Shown: positions 25,654-35,131, counted from the first letter of the stretch. The stretch: 54,996 nucleotides of DNA from Betaproteobacteria bacterium (GCA_016720925.1 JADKJR010000011.1:1-54996), one strand, 5' to 3'. Made by a program: numbers and translations. Notes: generated by a model not told the origin, from the letters alone.

Positions 25654-26568
25654 ATGCGGATATTCTTTCTTGCTATATTGCTCGCCATGTCCAGTGCCTC
25701 CGCGGAATCGCAATCGCTGACCTTCCAGAAAATTCTTGATAGACCTGGGCTGGTCACTACACGCCCGGATCACAGGATCGCCTATGGCAAGGATGCTTTG
25801 CAATCTGGCGAACTGTGGTTGCCGTCCGCAGCGCCAAAGGGCCCGCTACCGGTGGTCGTGCTGATTCACGGCGGCTGCTGGCTTGCGGAGTTGCCGGGGC
25901 CGGAACTCGTTGCCTTTCTGGCGGACGATTTGCGCAATCACGGTGTCGCGGTGTGGAGCCTTACTTATCGACGCGTCGGCCACAATGGTGGCGGTTATCC
26001 CGGCTCGTTCAACGATATCGCGAATGGTGTCGCGCATCTGCGCGAGCTTGCGGGCAAGTTCAATCTCGATTTGTCCCGCGCGGTCGTCACGGGACACTCC
26101 GCCGGCGGACATCTCGCGTTATGGGTTGCCGCGCAGAACCGGATTCCCGCGGGCAGCTTGCTCAAGCGCGAACAGACGGTGAATTTCAAGGCGATCGTCG
26201 GCATCGCGGCGATTCCGGACCTTGCGCATTTCGCGCGCGCCGGCGCGCATGCGTGTGGAGATACGACGATCGCGCAATTGGTCGACACGGCAGGTCGCGC
26301 GCTTCCCGGTGGCGCGGCAAGCGCACCTTTCCGCGATACCTCGCCCTCGGAGATGTTGCCGCTGGGCGCGAAGCAGATCCTGATTCACGGCGTGTTTGAC
26401 GGCATCGTGCCGCCAGCCATTGGCCTGCGTTACCAGATGCAGGCAAAAGGGAAAGGCGAAAGTATCGAGCTGGTCACGCTCGACAATGCCGGCCACTTCG
26501 AATTGATCGCGCCGTGGACAGCTGCAGGGAAGGTGGTCGTCGAGAGGATTGTTGAGGCGGTGAAATAA
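25654..26568 (+). CDS. Secreted alpha/beta hydrolase (BD-FAE/kynurenine-formamidase-like)
   Basis: 304 residues with a signal peptide (MRIFFLAILLAMSSASA). HGGCW (about 70) provides the oxyanion hole, VTGHSAGGHLA (about 149-159) the nucleophile, GVFDGIVPP the acid and AGHFELI the histidine. This set marks the hormone-sensitive-lipase or formamidase-like branch. The substrate is likely a small ester or amide in the periplasm. It stands alone; downstream a CTAG-element copy lies between it and the convergent LysR gene. Confidence 0.75.
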   Translation: MRIFFLAILLAMSSASAESQSLTFQKILDRPGLVTTRPDHRIAYGKDALQSGELWLPSAAPKGPLPVVVLIHGGCWLAELPGPELVAFLADDLRNHGVAVWSLTYRRVGHNGGGYPGSFNDIANGVAHLRELAGKFNLDLSRAVVTGHSAGGHLALWVAAQNRIPAGSLLKREQTVNFKAIVGIAAIPDLAHFARAGAHACGDTTIAQLVDTAGRALPGGAASAPFRDTSPSEMLPLGAKQILIHGVFDGIVPPAIGLRYQMQAKGKGESIELVTLDNAGHFELIAPWTAAGKVVVERIVEAVK

Positions 26569-26669
26569 ACACTTTCAGGCTTACTTGGAAACAGCCAGCA
26601 GATGTGACGCATTCTCCCGGCCGTGGGGCCGATCTTCGCTACAGCGCTGGATACGGTTTGCAAAAAACA

Positions 26670-26728
26670 CCAGCATTGGCGGGGTTTTCCGGACGTTTTC
26701 GGCCTGGAAGCCTCGTCCACGCTTGACT
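26670..26728. repeat. CTAG palindromic element, copy 3
   Basis: CCAGCATTGGCGGGGTTTTC continues as CGGACGTTTTCGGCCTGGAAGCC. It shares the CCGGACGTTTT middle with copy 4 and ends before TTGACTTTGG, like copy 5. It lies between the convergent hydrolase and LysR genes, in terminator position for both. Confidence 0.55.
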
Positions 26729-26749
26729 TTGGCATTTTGAAAAAGCACC

Positions 26750-27655
26750 TCACCCGTGATCCGCCCGGCGAATCTCCTCCCGCAAGTCTTGCGCAAACGC
26801 CTCCGCCAGCGTCTGGCGCACCGCGAGTTGCGGAAAGATAATCGCGTAGCGCGACTCGATGGTTTCCTTGACCGGTCGCACCACCAGGTCCGGGCCGGCA
26901 AACGGAACCGCTGTCCACCTCGACACGAGCGTGATCCCCGCGCCCGCCGCGACCAACGCACAGGCGATTGACGAACTTGGTGTTTCCAGTACCACGTTTG
27001 GCGCCACACCCAGTTTGGAAAAAGCATCATCGATCTGATAGCGCACGTAACTATGCTGCGAAAGCAGCACCATGCGTTCGCCATCAAGATCTTTCAGGGA
27101 AATCCTCGCTTTCTTAGCCAGGCGGTGGCTGGCGGGCATTACTGCCATCGACTGCACCGGGTCGAATGGCTCGATCTCGATCGCCGGTCGCGAAACCGGC
27201 AACTCGACCACACCCACGTCGAATTGCCGCGTCGAGACCAGTTCCGCGATCTGGCGTGAAGGCAGGCTCTGGACGAAGACGGTCACATTGGGACGCGTAG
27301 ACAGGAACCGGGTGATGCCACGCGGTAACAGCCACTGCGCCAGCGCCGGTAACGTGGCAATCCGCAAGGCGCCGGCACGCTGGAAGCGGATGTCCTGTGC
27401 CACCTGACCGATGCGCTCGATGCTGCCGTAGAGATGTTCGATCTCGCGGTATAACGCATCGGCCTCTGGCGTCGGCACCAGACGCCGTCCGCGCCGTTCA
27501 AACAGCGCGTAGCCGATCCGGAGCTCCATCAGGCTGATGGTGCGGCTGACACCTGGCTGCGTCACGCTCATCAGCCGCGCCGCCCCAACCACGCTGCCCG
27601 TCAACATCACGGCGCGAAAGGCCTCGATATGCCGCAGATTGAGTTCCGCTTTCAT
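26750..27655 (-). CDS. LysR-family transcriptional regulator
   Basis: 301 residues from ATG 27655 (MKAELNLRHIEAFRAVM); an upstream in-frame start would add ten unlikely residues. The helix-turn-helix is about 5-65 (VMLTGSVVGAARLMSVTQPGVSRTISLMEL). The rest is a periplasmic-binding-protein-like effector domain. It diverges from the ABC/oxidase operon at 27794 with a 138-bp gap and is most likely its regulator. This arrangement resembles OccR/NocR-type control of opine uptake and oxidation. Confidence 0.85.
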   Translation of the reverse strand: MKAELNLRHIEAFRAVMLTGSVVGAARLMSVTQPGVSRTISLMELRIGYALFERRGRRLVPTPEADALYREIEHLYGSIERIGQVAQDIRFQRAGALRIATLPALAQWLLPRGITRFLSTRPNVTVFVQSLPSRQIAELVSTRQFDVGVVELPVSRPAIEIEPFDPVQSMAVMPASHRLAKKARISLKDLDGERMVLLSQHSYVRYQIDDAFSKLGVAPNVVLETPSSSIACALVAAGAGITLVSRWTAVPFAGPDLVVRPVKETIESRYAIIFPQLAVRQTLAEAFAQDLREEIRRADHG

Positions 27656-27793
27656 ACATAACAGTTTGGCATATACAGGCCACAAAGTTTACCTGTTCAA
27701 CCGATATTGCGAAGAATACACTTGCCAGGTCAAAGGGTCTTCCTCTATTGGAAAAGGCTCTTTCCTGCCTGTTGAACCAAAATGGAGATCGTT

Positions 27794-28825
27794 ATGCGCA
27801 AAACTCTCACCCTCATGTGTTCTGCCGTCATGGCCGCATCCCTCAGTGCCCACGCCGCCGAGACCATATACGTTGGCGGATCGGGCGGCTCGACCGAAAA
27901 GCTGTTCAAGGAAACCATCATCCCGGCATTTGAAACGAAGACCGGCACCAAGGTTGTTTATGTCTCCGGCAATTCCACCGACATCCTCGCCAAGCTGCAG
28001 GCGCAAAAGGGCAAGCAGGAAATTTCCGTCGCCTTGATCGACGATGGCCCGATGTACCAGGCGATCGGCCAGGGCCTGTGCACAAAGGTCGAGGACGCCG
28101 GGTCAATCAAGGAGCTCTATCCCAATGCGCGCATGGTCGGCGACAAATCCGTTGGTATCGCCTTCATCGCCACCGGGCTCGCTTACAACAAGGAGATCTT
28201 CGCCAAGAACGGCTGGAAGGCGCCGACCTCCTGGAACGACCTCACCGATCCTAAATACAAGGGCAAGGTGGTGATTCCGCCAATCACCAACGGCTACGGC
28301 CTGCTGACATTGGTGATGATGGCCAAACTCAATGGCGGTGGCGAGGCCAATATCGAGCCAGGCTTCGACGTCATGACGAAGAAAGTGGCTCCGAATGTAC
28401 TTGCCTGGGAACCCTCGCCCGGCAAGATGGCGCAGATGATGCAGACCGGCGAAGGCGCGCTGGTGGTGTGGGGCAATGGCCGGGTGCAGTCCGTTGTGGA
28501 CCAGGGCGCGCCGGTCGAATTCGTTTACCCAAAGGAAGGCGCAGTGGTCATCATGGTCGCCGGCTGTGTGGTCGAAGGCGCGCCGCAAACGAAGCTGGGG
28601 CAGCAATTCCTGCAGCATGTGGTCTCCGCGGAGACGCAGACGCATATGGCTAACGTGCTCGGCTGGGGACCGGTCAACAAGACGGCGAAGATTGCGCCGG
28701 ATGTGGCGAAGAAAGTCGTGTTTGGTCCCGAGAAGGTCAATGCACTGATCTCGCCAAACTACGACATCATCAACACCAAGCGCGCCGAATGGACCAATCG
28801 CTGGAACCGCGCGGTCGAGAAGTGA
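27794..28825 (+). CDS. ABC transporter substrate-binding protein, PotD-like
   Basis: 343 residues from ATG 27794, preceded by GGAG. The signal peptide is MRKTLTLMCSAVMAASLSAHA. The fold pattern of the polyamine/Fe(III)-type binding proteins is visible: IYVGGSGGSTEKLFKETIIPAFETKTG, GIAFIATGLAYNKEIFAKNGWKAPTSWNDL and VWGNGRVQS. It begins a seven-gene operon with tight spacing. Ligand unknown; with the linked oxidase genes an opine, N-methyl amino acid or hydroxyproline-like substrate is more likely than polyamine. Confidence 0.8.
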   Translation: MRKTLTLMCSAVMAASLSAHAAETIYVGGSGGSTEKLFKETIIPAFETKTGTKVVYVSGNSTDILAKLQAQKGKQEISVALIDDGPMYQAIGQGLCTKVEDAGSIKELYPNARMVGDKSVGIAFIATGLAYNKEIFAKNGWKAPTSWNDLTDPKYKGKVVIPPITNGYGLLTLVMMAKLNGGGEANIEPGFDVMTKKVAPNVLAWEPSPGKMAQMMQTGEGALVVWGNGRVQSVVDQGAPVEFVYPKEGAVVIMVAGCVVEGAPQTKLGQQFLQHVVSAETQTHMANVLGWGPVNKTAKIAPDVAKKVVFGPEKVNALISPNYDIINTKRAEWTNRWNRAVEK

Positions 28826-28858
28826 TTCGTTAAGCCGGCAACTGGCGCTGAGTCCAAC

Positions 28859-29908
28859 ATGGCCTTCCTCGAACTCCAGGGCCTCGACAAATGCTACGAC
28901 GACGTTACCGCCGTCGCCGACTTCAGCCTGTCGGTGACGAAGGGGGAGTTCGTGTGCCTGCTCGGGCCGTCGGGCTGTGGCAAGACGACCACGCTGCAAA
29001 TGGTCGCTGGCTTCACGCTGCCCACGCGCGGACAGATTGTTCTCGATGGCCGCGACATCACCCACGACAAGCCCAGTCAGCGAGGGCTGGGCATCGTATT
29101 CCAGAGTTATGCCTTGTTTCCGCATATGAGCGTGGCTGACAATGTTTCGTTCGGACTGGAGATGCGCAGCGTTGCCGTGAACGAGCGCCGCCAACGCGTA
29201 GCCGACACGCTGGAACTGGTGCATCTCACACCGATGGCTGGACGCTTTCCGCGCGAACTGTCCGGCGGTCAGCGTCAGCGGGTAGCGCTGGCGCGTGCCC
29301 TCGTCATCCAGCCGCCGGTGTTGCTTCTTGATGAGCCGATGGGTGCGCTCGATGCCAAGCTGCGCGAGGAAATGCAGATCGAGCTGCGTGCGCTGCAGCG
29401 ACGCGTCGGGATCACCACCATCATGGTCACGCACGACCAGGCCGAGGCGATGACGCTCGCCGACCGCGTGGTGCTGATGAACAAGGGCCGTATTGAACAA
29501 GTGGGACGCCCCTTCGAAATGTACGAGAACCCCAACGGCCGTTTCTCTTCCACGTTTCTGGGCAAGGCCAACGTCATTGAAGGTCGGACCGGTGGTGCGA
29601 CCAGTGAAGTGGTTGAGGCCCAAGGCCACCGCCTGCCGCGCGGTGAAGGCAGCGCCACAGGCGAGGTCGACTACATTGTCCGCCCGGAAAAGCTGGAATT
29701 CGCCGCGGCTAACGCACTGGTGCGCGGCCGCATATCGGCGCGCGTGTTCCTAGGCAACCATTGGCTCTTCCAGGTCGATACACCACTCGGCGTGCTGCAG
29801 GTGACGCAGGCCAACGTCGGCTTGCCGCAGGCTGCCGAAGGTGACGAAGTGGGCCTCACCTGGTCGGCGAGCCATGCGCGCATTGTGCCGCGCGGAACCG
29901 CATCGTGA
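28859..29908 (+). CDS. ABC transporter ATP-binding protein, PotA-like
   Basis: 349 residues. Walker A is GPSGCGKTT (about 39-47). The signature is LSGGQRQRVALARAL, Walker B is VLLLDEPMGALD, and the H-loop is MVTHDQAEAM. A C-terminal TOBE domain (about 280-345) is typical of polyamine-type importers. It lies 33 bp after the binding-protein gene and overlaps the first permease gene by four bases. Confidence 0.9.
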   Translation: MAFLELQGLDKCYDDVTAVADFSLSVTKGEFVCLLGPSGCGKTTTLQMVAGFTLPTRGQIVLDGRDITHDKPSQRGLGIVFQSYALFPHMSVADNVSFGLEMRSVAVNERRQRVADTLELVHLTPMAGRFPRELSGGQRQRVALARALVIQPPVLLLDEPMGALDAKLREEMQIELRALQRRVGITTIMVTHDQAEAMTLADRVVLMNKGRIEQVGRPFEMYENPNGRFSSTFLGKANVIEGRTGGATSEVVEAQGHRLPRGEGSATGEVDYIVRPEKLEFAAANALVRGRISARVFLGNHWLFQVDTPLGVLQVTQANVGLPQAAEGDEVGLTWSASHARIVPRGTAS

Positions 29909-30765
29909 ACGAGCCGCGCAACCTGCTACCGTACTGGCTGACGGCGCCGGGCGTGCTGGCGATGATCGCTTTTGTCGCGCTGCCGATGGTGCTGACGCTG
30001 TCGCTAAGCTTGTATCCATTTTCATCGTCCACCGGCGTCGGCGAGGGCCTGACCATTGCCAACTACGCCGACATCGCGCGTGACGAGTATTTTCACGTCA
30101 TCTTCGCGCGCACCTTTGGCATGGCCGCGCTGGTCACGCTGATCTGCATCGTCATTGGCGTGCCAGAGGCCTATGTGCTGTCGCACCTGTCGCCGCGCTG
30201 GCGCGCCGTGTCGATGGTGGTCGTCCTCGGGCCACTGCTGATTTCGGTGGTGGTGCGTACGCTGGGCTGGGCCGTATTGTTGGGCAACGAAGGCGTAATC
30301 AACAAGATTCTGCTGGCAGCGGGACTGGTGACCGAGCCGGTGAAAATGATGTTCACCTTCACCGGCGTGGTCGTCGCGCTGGTGCATGTGCTGGTGCCTT
30401 TCATGGTGCTGGCGGTATGGGCCTCGTTGCAGAAGCTGGACGCGGCTACCGAGCAGGCAGCTGAATCGCTGGGCGCCGGATTGCCCACGGTGATGTGGCG
30501 CATCGTGTTCCCCCAGGTGATCCCGGGCGTACTCTCGGGCGGGCTGATTGTATTCGCGCTGGCGGCAAGTGCCTTTGCCACGCCGGCAATCATTGGCGGC
30601 CGGCGGCTGAAGGTCGTGGCAACAACCATCTATGACGAATTTCTCGGTAACCTGAACTGGCCGCTGGGTGCGGCGCTGGCGCTGGTGCTGGTGCTGATCG
30701 TGCTGGGCGTGTCGATGGGCGTGAACCGCTATATCGAGCGCAAATACAAGCAGGTGTTTGTGTGA
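29905..30765 (+). CDS. ABC transporter permease, PotB-like
   Basis: 286 residues, GTG start overlapping the previous stop by four bases. Six membrane spans are predicted by eye. The EAA loop reads EQAAESLGAGLPTVMWRIVFPQVIPGVLSGG (about 185-215), where it would dock with the ATPase. It pairs with the next permease, as in PotBC systems. Confidence 0.9.
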   Translation: MNEPRNLLPYWLTAPGVLAMIAFVALPMVLTLSLSLYPFSSSTGVGEGLTIANYADIARDEYFHVIFARTFGMAALVTLICIVIGVPEAYVLSHLSPRWRAVSMVVVLGPLLISVVVRTLGWAVLLGNEGVINKILLAAGLVTEPVKMMFTFTGVVVALVHVLVPFMVLAVWASLQKLDAATEQAAESLGAGLPTVMWRIVFPQVIPGVLSGGLIVFALAASAFATPAIIGGRRLKVVATTIYDEFLGNLNWPLGAALALVLVLIVLGVSMGVNRYIERKYKQVFV

Positions 30766-31556
30766 GCAAAACGCCGCGCATCTTGCTCGCGTTCCACCTG
30801 ATGTTCACGGCGTTCATGCTGGCGCCGCTGGTGATGGTGGCGCTGGTGTCGTTCACCGACAAGGGCTACATCGCGATGCCGTTCGAAGGGGCATCGTGGC
30901 GCTGGTACCGCGCGATCGCCGACGCATCCGATTTCGTGACCGCATTCTGGCGCAGCCTCGGGCTGGGGGCGGCGGCAGCTACGCTGGCGACGCTGCTCGC
31001 GGTGCCGGCCGGCATGGCGATCGCCTGGCACCGGTTTCCGGGCCGGGATGCGTTGCAGGGACTGCTGCTGTCGCCGTTGATGGTGCCGCATGTGGTACTG
31101 GGCATCGCGTTGCTGCGATTCCTCACGCAGATCGGTGGCTCGAGCACGCTGTGGGGCCTGACGGCGGCGCACACGGTGATCGTGTTGCCCTACGTGCTGC
31201 GGCTGGTGGTGGCGGCTGCCACCGGGTTTGATCGCAGCATTGCACAGGCCGCCCAATCGCTGGGCGCATCGGGCTGGACGGTGTTCCGCCGCATCGAATT
31301 GCCATTGATCCTGCCGGGCGTCGCAGGCGGCTGGCTGATCGCATTCATCAACAGCTTTGACGAACTGACGATGTCGATCTTCGTTGCGTCGGCCACGACC
31401 GAGACGCTGCCGGTAAAGATGTATCACCACATCGCTCACACGATCGATCCGCTGCTGGCTTCCATTTCCACCGTGTTGATCGCATTGACACTGGTGCTGA
31501 TGATCGTGCTCGACCGCTTCTATGGGCTCGATCGCGTGCTGTCGGGCAAATCGTGA
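30762..31556 (+). CDS. ABC transporter permease, PotC-like
   Basis: 264 residues, GTG start, four-base overlap with the previous gene. The EAA motif is AQAAQSLGASGWTVFRRIELPLILPGVAGG (about 163-192), with hydrophobic spans either side. Completes the importer. Its stop overlaps the oxidase gene by four bases, so uptake and oxidation are translated together. Confidence 0.9.
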   Translation: MSKTPRILLAFHLMFTAFMLAPLVMVALVSFTDKGYIAMPFEGASWRWYRAIADASDFVTAFWRSLGLGAAAATLATLLAVPAGMAIAWHRFPGRDALQGLLLSPLMVPHVVLGIALLRFLTQIGGSSTLWGLTAAHTVIVLPYVLRLVVAAATGFDRSIAQAAQSLGASGWTVFRRIELPLILPGVAGGWLIAFINSFDELTMSIFVASATTETLPVKMYHHIAHTIDPLLASISTVLIALTLVLMIVLDRFYGLDRVLSGKS

Positions 31557-32662
31557 TGGCCTCGGTCGAAGTCGACACGCTGGTCATCGGCGGCGGTGTG
31601 GTGGGCATGGCGATCGCCTATGGACTCACGCGTGCCGGTGAGCGTGTGCGACTGCTCGACGAAGGCGACGACGCCTTTCGAGCCGCGCGCGGAAATTTCG
31701 GCCTCGTATGGGTGCAGGGCAAGGGCCACGGTAATCCGGCTTATGCTCGATGGAGCATCGCCGCGGCGCGCCGCTGGCCCGATTTCGCGCGGGAACTTGC
31801 CGAGCGCACCGGCGTCGATGTCGAGTTATCGCAGATAGGCGGCATGACGATGTGCGTAAACGACGCCGAGTTGGCCGCGCGCGCTGCCGATCTCGCCACC
31901 GTGAGAGCAGAAATCGGCGGCGATTATCCGTTCGAGGTACTCGATCACGCTGGTGTGCGCGCACTGTCGCCGCACATCGGACCTTCGGTTGTTGGAGCTG
32001 TGTTCTGTCCGATGGATGGTCATATCAACCCGCTGCGGCTGTTGCGGGCGTTGGTGCAGGGCTTTGAATCGCTGGGCGGTGAGCTGTGCGCCGGCGTCCA
32101 CATCGAGTATGTCGCTCGACGGCAAGGCCAGTTCCATGTGCGCGCCGCCGGCATCGATCACGTGGCGGACAAGGTTGTACTCGCCGCAGGGCTGGGCAAT
32201 AGGGCGCTCGCGCCATTGGTCGGCCTGCAGGCGCCGGTGAAGCCCAATCGGGGGCAGATCCTGGTCAGCGAGCGCGTGCAACCATTCTTGCGCCACCCAT
32301 CGCTGCATGTGCGGCAAACCGGCGAGGGCGTCGTGCAGATCGGCGACTCAAAGGAGGATGTGGGCTTCGACGACGGCACCACGCTCGCGCAGTTGGCGCG
32401 CATCGCCGACCGCGCGATACGCTGCTTTCCTTTGCTGGCAAACGTGAACATTGTGCGTACCTGGGGTGCGCTGCGGGTCATGAGTCCTGACGGCTTTCCG
32501 ATTTACCAGGCGTCGCGCGAGTGCCCCGGCGCCTTCGTCGTCACTTGTCATAGCGGCATCACACTGGCCGCGCAGCATGCCGGACCGCTTGCAGACTGGA
32601 TTCGCGGTGGCGCTGAGCCGGTTGAGATCCGTGGTTTCAAGGCGGAGCGTTTCAATGTTTAA
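31553..32662 (+). CDS. FAD-dependent amino-acid/opine oxidase subunit (DAO family, OoxB/HcnC-like)
   Basis: 369 residues. The dinucleotide-binding motif is VIGGGVVGMAIAYGL (about 9-23). ALSPHIGPSVVGAVFCPMDGHINPLRLLRAL is the substrate-domain pattern of D-amino-acid or glycine-oxidase-like proteins. RTWGALRVMSPDGFPIYQ and the C-terminal GITLAAQHAGPLADWI are typical of opine and hydroxyproline oxidase beta subunits. It forms a probable heterotrimer with the next two gene products. The start may be the GTG at 31553 or the ATG at 31556. Confidence 0.8.
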   Translation: MMASVEVDTLVIGGGVVGMAIAYGLTRAGERVRLLDEGDDAFRAARGNFGLVWVQGKGHGNPAYARWSIAAARRWPDFARELAERTGVDVELSQIGGMTMCVNDAELAARAADLATVRAEIGGDYPFEVLDHAGVRALSPHIGPSVVGAVFCPMDGHINPLRLLRALVQGFESLGGELCAGVHIEYVARRQGQFHVRAAGIDHVADKVVLAAGLGNRALAPLVGLQAPVKPNRGQILVSERVQPFLRHPSLHVRQTGEGVVQIGDSKEDVGFDDGTTLAQLARIADRAIRCFPLLANVNIVRTWGALRVMSPDGFPIYQASRECPGAFVVTCHSGITLAAQHAGPLADWIRGGAEPVEIRGFKAERFNV

Positions 32663-32960
32663 GCCGATCAACACTGCCGCCAAACGATCCGCAATCGAAC
32701 TTTACGTCGATGGGCACGCCATCACGGCGCGCGACGGCGACACGCTTGCCATGGCGCTGATGAATGCAGGCGTAGTGGCATTTCGCCAAACCCCCGTATC
32801 CGGCGCGCCGCGCGGACCGCTGTGTTTGATGGGTGTGTGCTTCGACTGCCTGGTGGAAGTCGACGGCCGGCAGAATGTGCAATCGTGCATGGTCGAGGCG
32901 CGGGCGGGGATGCAGGTGCGATTGCCGACTGGCGCACGACGGGCGGAGGGCGGCGCATGA
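32655..32960 (+). CDS. [2Fe-2S] ferredoxin-like small subunit of opine-oxidase-type enzyme (HcnA-like)
   Basis: 101 residues from ATG 32655, eight bases overlapping the previous gene. CLMGVCFDCLVEV...QSC gives the plant-type cluster ligands (C-x4-C-x2-C...C). Proteins of this size sit between the FAD subunits in HcnABC, octopine/nopaline oxidases and hydroxyproline dehydrogenases, and pass electrons. The ATGA overlap joins it to the next gene. Confidence 0.8.
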   Translation: MFKPINTAAKRSAIELYVDGHAITARDGDTLAMALMNAGVVAFRQTPVSGAPRGPLCLMGVCFDCLVEVDGRQNVQSCMVEARAGMQVRLPTGARRAEGGA

Positions 32961-34354
32961 CGCACGACCTCATTGTCATCGGCGCCGGTCCGGCGGGCAT
33001 GGCCGCGGCATGCACCGCCGCGTCGCTTGGATTGAAGACGCTGCTGCTCGATGAGCAGCCGAGTGCGGGTGGACAAATCTACCGAAACGTCTCCCGGGCA
33101 GATGCGAATGTCGCCGCCTTGCTCGGGCCTGAATACTCGCACGGCCTGTCACTCGCTGGGCAGCTGGCACAATCTGGAGTGGAAGTCCGGCACGGCGCGC
33201 TCGTGTGGGATGTGGCGCGTGACCTGACGGTGACGGCTTTGCAGGATGGCCGATCTTTCCAGGTGCGAGCGCCACAATTGATCGCCGCCACCGGCGCCAT
33301 GGAACGCGCCTCGCCGATTCCCGGCTGGACATTGCCGGGCGTGCTGAATGCGGGTGCGGCGCAGATCGCCCTGAAGAGTGCGGCATCCATTCCGTCGGGT
33401 CCGGTGGTGCTGGCCGGAGGTGGTCCCTTGCTCCTGCTGGTGGCTTGTCAGCTCATCGACGCCGGCGCTGACATTGCGGGCATCGTCGAGACTTCACCTT
33501 CCGCCAACCGAATCGCCGCACTGCGACATCTGCCTGCCGCACTCACTGTTCCGGCCTACTTGCTCAAAGGGCTGCAGATGATGTGGCGTCTCCGAAGTGC
33601 GGGCATTCCACATTTCACACAAGCGACTGATCTCGCGGTCGAAGGTAGTGACCAAGCCGAGGCATTGCGATTCACATCAGGTGGCCGGGCACATCGCATC
33701 GATGCGGGTATCGTGCTGCTGCATCACGGTGTCGTGCCGAATACGCAATTGAGCCGCCTGTTAGGTGTGGAGCACGACTGGGATAATGCGCAGCTTGCAT
33801 GGCGTCCGCGCGTGGATACCTGGGGACAAACCTCGCTGGCAGGGTTTCGCATGGCTGGCGACGGCACGTCGATTGCCGGCGCGCTGGCCGCCGAAGCCAG
33901 CGGCGCCAATGCCGCGATCGGTGCGGCTCACGCCATGCAGCGTCTGTCTGATGCCGAGCGTGACCAGCGCGCATCATTGGCACGGCGTGCGCTGGCGAAG
34001 CAACTGCGTATTCGTCCGTTCCTCGATGCTTTGTACCGGCCGCCCGATTGGATCAACACGCCTGCCGACGATACCATCGTGTGCCGCTGTGAAGAGGTCA
34101 CCGCCGGCCGCATCCGTGAGATGGCGCGCCTGGGCTGCGAAGGCCCGAACCAGGCCAAGTTCTTCAGCCGCTGCGGCATGGGGCCGTGCCAGGGGCGCGT
34201 GTGCGGCATTGGTGTTACGCAAATACTCGCGGGCGAACTCTGCAAGCCACCGTCTGAGATTGGCGCGTACCGGATTCGCGCACCATTAAAGCCCGTGCCG
34301 TTGTCTTCGGTTGCGTCTTTGGCCAACGGGACGCTGGAAGAAACTTCCACATAA
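32957..34354 (+). CDS. FAD/NAD-binding alpha subunit with BFD-like [2Fe-2S] domain (OoxA/HcnB-like)
   Basis: 465 residues from ATG 32957, chosen for the four-base overlap with the previous stop. VIGAGPAGMAAACTAASLG (about 7-25) binds FAD, and VVLAGGGPLLLLVA is the second nucleotide site. The C-terminal CRCEEVTAGRI...SRCGMGPCQGRVC is a bacterioferredoxin-like cluster domain. This is the catalytic partner of the DAO-family subunit. Together with the importer it forms a complete uptake and dehydrogenation route. HCN production is not supported, since import and LysR control fit opines or hydroxyproline better. Confidence 0.8.
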   Translation: MTHDLIVIGAGPAGMAAACTAASLGLKTLLLDEQPSAGGQIYRNVSRADANVAALLGPEYSHGLSLAGQLAQSGVEVRHGALVWDVARDLTVTALQDGRSFQVRAPQLIAATGAMERASPIPGWTLPGVLNAGAAQIALKSAASIPSGPVVLAGGGPLLLLVACQLIDAGADIAGIVETSPSANRIAALRHLPAALTVPAYLLKGLQMMWRLRSAGIPHFTQATDLAVEGSDQAEALRFTSGGRAHRIDAGIVLLHHGVVPNTQLSRLLGVEHDWDNAQLAWRPRVDTWGQTSLAGFRMAGDGTSIAGALAAEASGANAAIGAAHAMQRLSDAERDQRASLARRALAKQLRIRPFLDALYRPPDWINTPADDTIVCRCEEVTAGRIREMARLGCEGPNQAKFFSRCGMGPCQGRVCGIGVTQILAGELCKPPSEIGAYRIRAPLKPVPLSSVASLANGTLEETST

Positions 34355-34480
34355 GAGCAAGCAATTCGCATCAACTTTGTCAATCGATCAACGTCCGCGA
34401 CGCCAATCGTCGAATGTTCGCCCATTCGTGTGCTTTGCCCAAACGCTCCTGAAGGAATCGGCAGCAAGACCGCATAAACG

Positions 34481-34536
34481 CTAGCACTGACGCGGCTTTC
34501 CGGACGTTTTTGTCCGGGAATGCGCGCCAGTGCTAG
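34481..34536. repeat. CTAG palindromic element, copy 4 (best preserved)
   Basis: CTAGCACTGACGCG at the left end pairs with CGCGCCAGTGCTAG at the right, and the inner CCGGAC pairs with GTCCGG around GTTTTT. The result is a 56-bp two-tier cruciform. It lies between convergent genes, ending five bases from the stop of the GNAT gene. Confidence 0.75.
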
Positions 34537-34540
34537 AGTT

Positions 34541-35057
34541 TCACCTTGGTGGCGCGTTGCTCCCCTCGCCCAGTTCCCGCTGCATCTGCACACTATCGAG
34601 CCAGCGCCCGAATTTGTAGCCGATACCCTTGAACACAGCCACGTGCCGGAACCCACAGCCTTGGTGCAATTTGATCGACCCCAGATTGGCGCTGTCGCCG
34701 ATTACCGCGATCATCTGGCGGAAACCGCGCCTGGTGCATTCGTCCATCAGTGCCATCAACAACCGCCTGCCGATGCCGCGGCTCGTCGAGCACGTAGACC
34801 GAATCCTCAACCACGAACCGGTAACCCACGCGCGCCCGGAATGAACTCGCGTAGCTGTACCCGGCCACCTTTCCGTCCAGCAATGCAGTGAAGTAGGGAA
34901 ACCCTTTGGCAAGAACGTCGCCGCGCCGGCGATCGAACTCATCGACATTGGGGGCGTCGTACTCCCAGGAGGCGGTTTCGGCGGCGACGCTGTCGGCGTA
35001 AATGGCCGAACAGGCCGGCACGTCTTCGTCGCGGGAGGGGCGGATGATGAGATTCAT
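34541..35057 (-). pseudogene. GNAT acetyltransferase (phosphinothricin-acetyltransferase-like), one frameshift
   Basis: From ATG 35057 the frame reads MNLIIRPSRDEDVPACSAIY...YSYASSFRARVGYRFVVEDSVYVLDEPR. The sequence then continues in another frame as GIGRRLLMALMDECTRRGFRQMIAVIG..ANLGSIKLHQGCGFRHVAVFKGIGYKFGRWLDSVQMQREL. One missing G (minus strand) near 34783 explains the break. The repaired protein has the full GNAT fold (RGIGRRLL binds acetyl-CoA) and resembles Pat/Bar-type amino-acid N-acetyltransferases. Likely a real gene with a sequence error. Confidence 0.75.
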
Positions 35058-35131
35058 GTGCGCAGGTTCAAGAAGGTCCATTTCCATCACAAGCAATTCC
35101 TGCGCCGCGCGGCCAACATGTCGCCGCCTCT

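Noticed and set aside
28103..29629. 508-residue frame antisense to the ABC transporter genes
   Set aside because: Rich in His/Arg/Gln with no family pattern; the plus strand encodes an obvious PotD and PotA pair.
31553..34354. HcnABC hydrogen cyanide synthase
   Set aside because: Subunit architecture is shared with opine and hydroxyproline oxidases. The linked importer and LysR gene favour a catabolic role.
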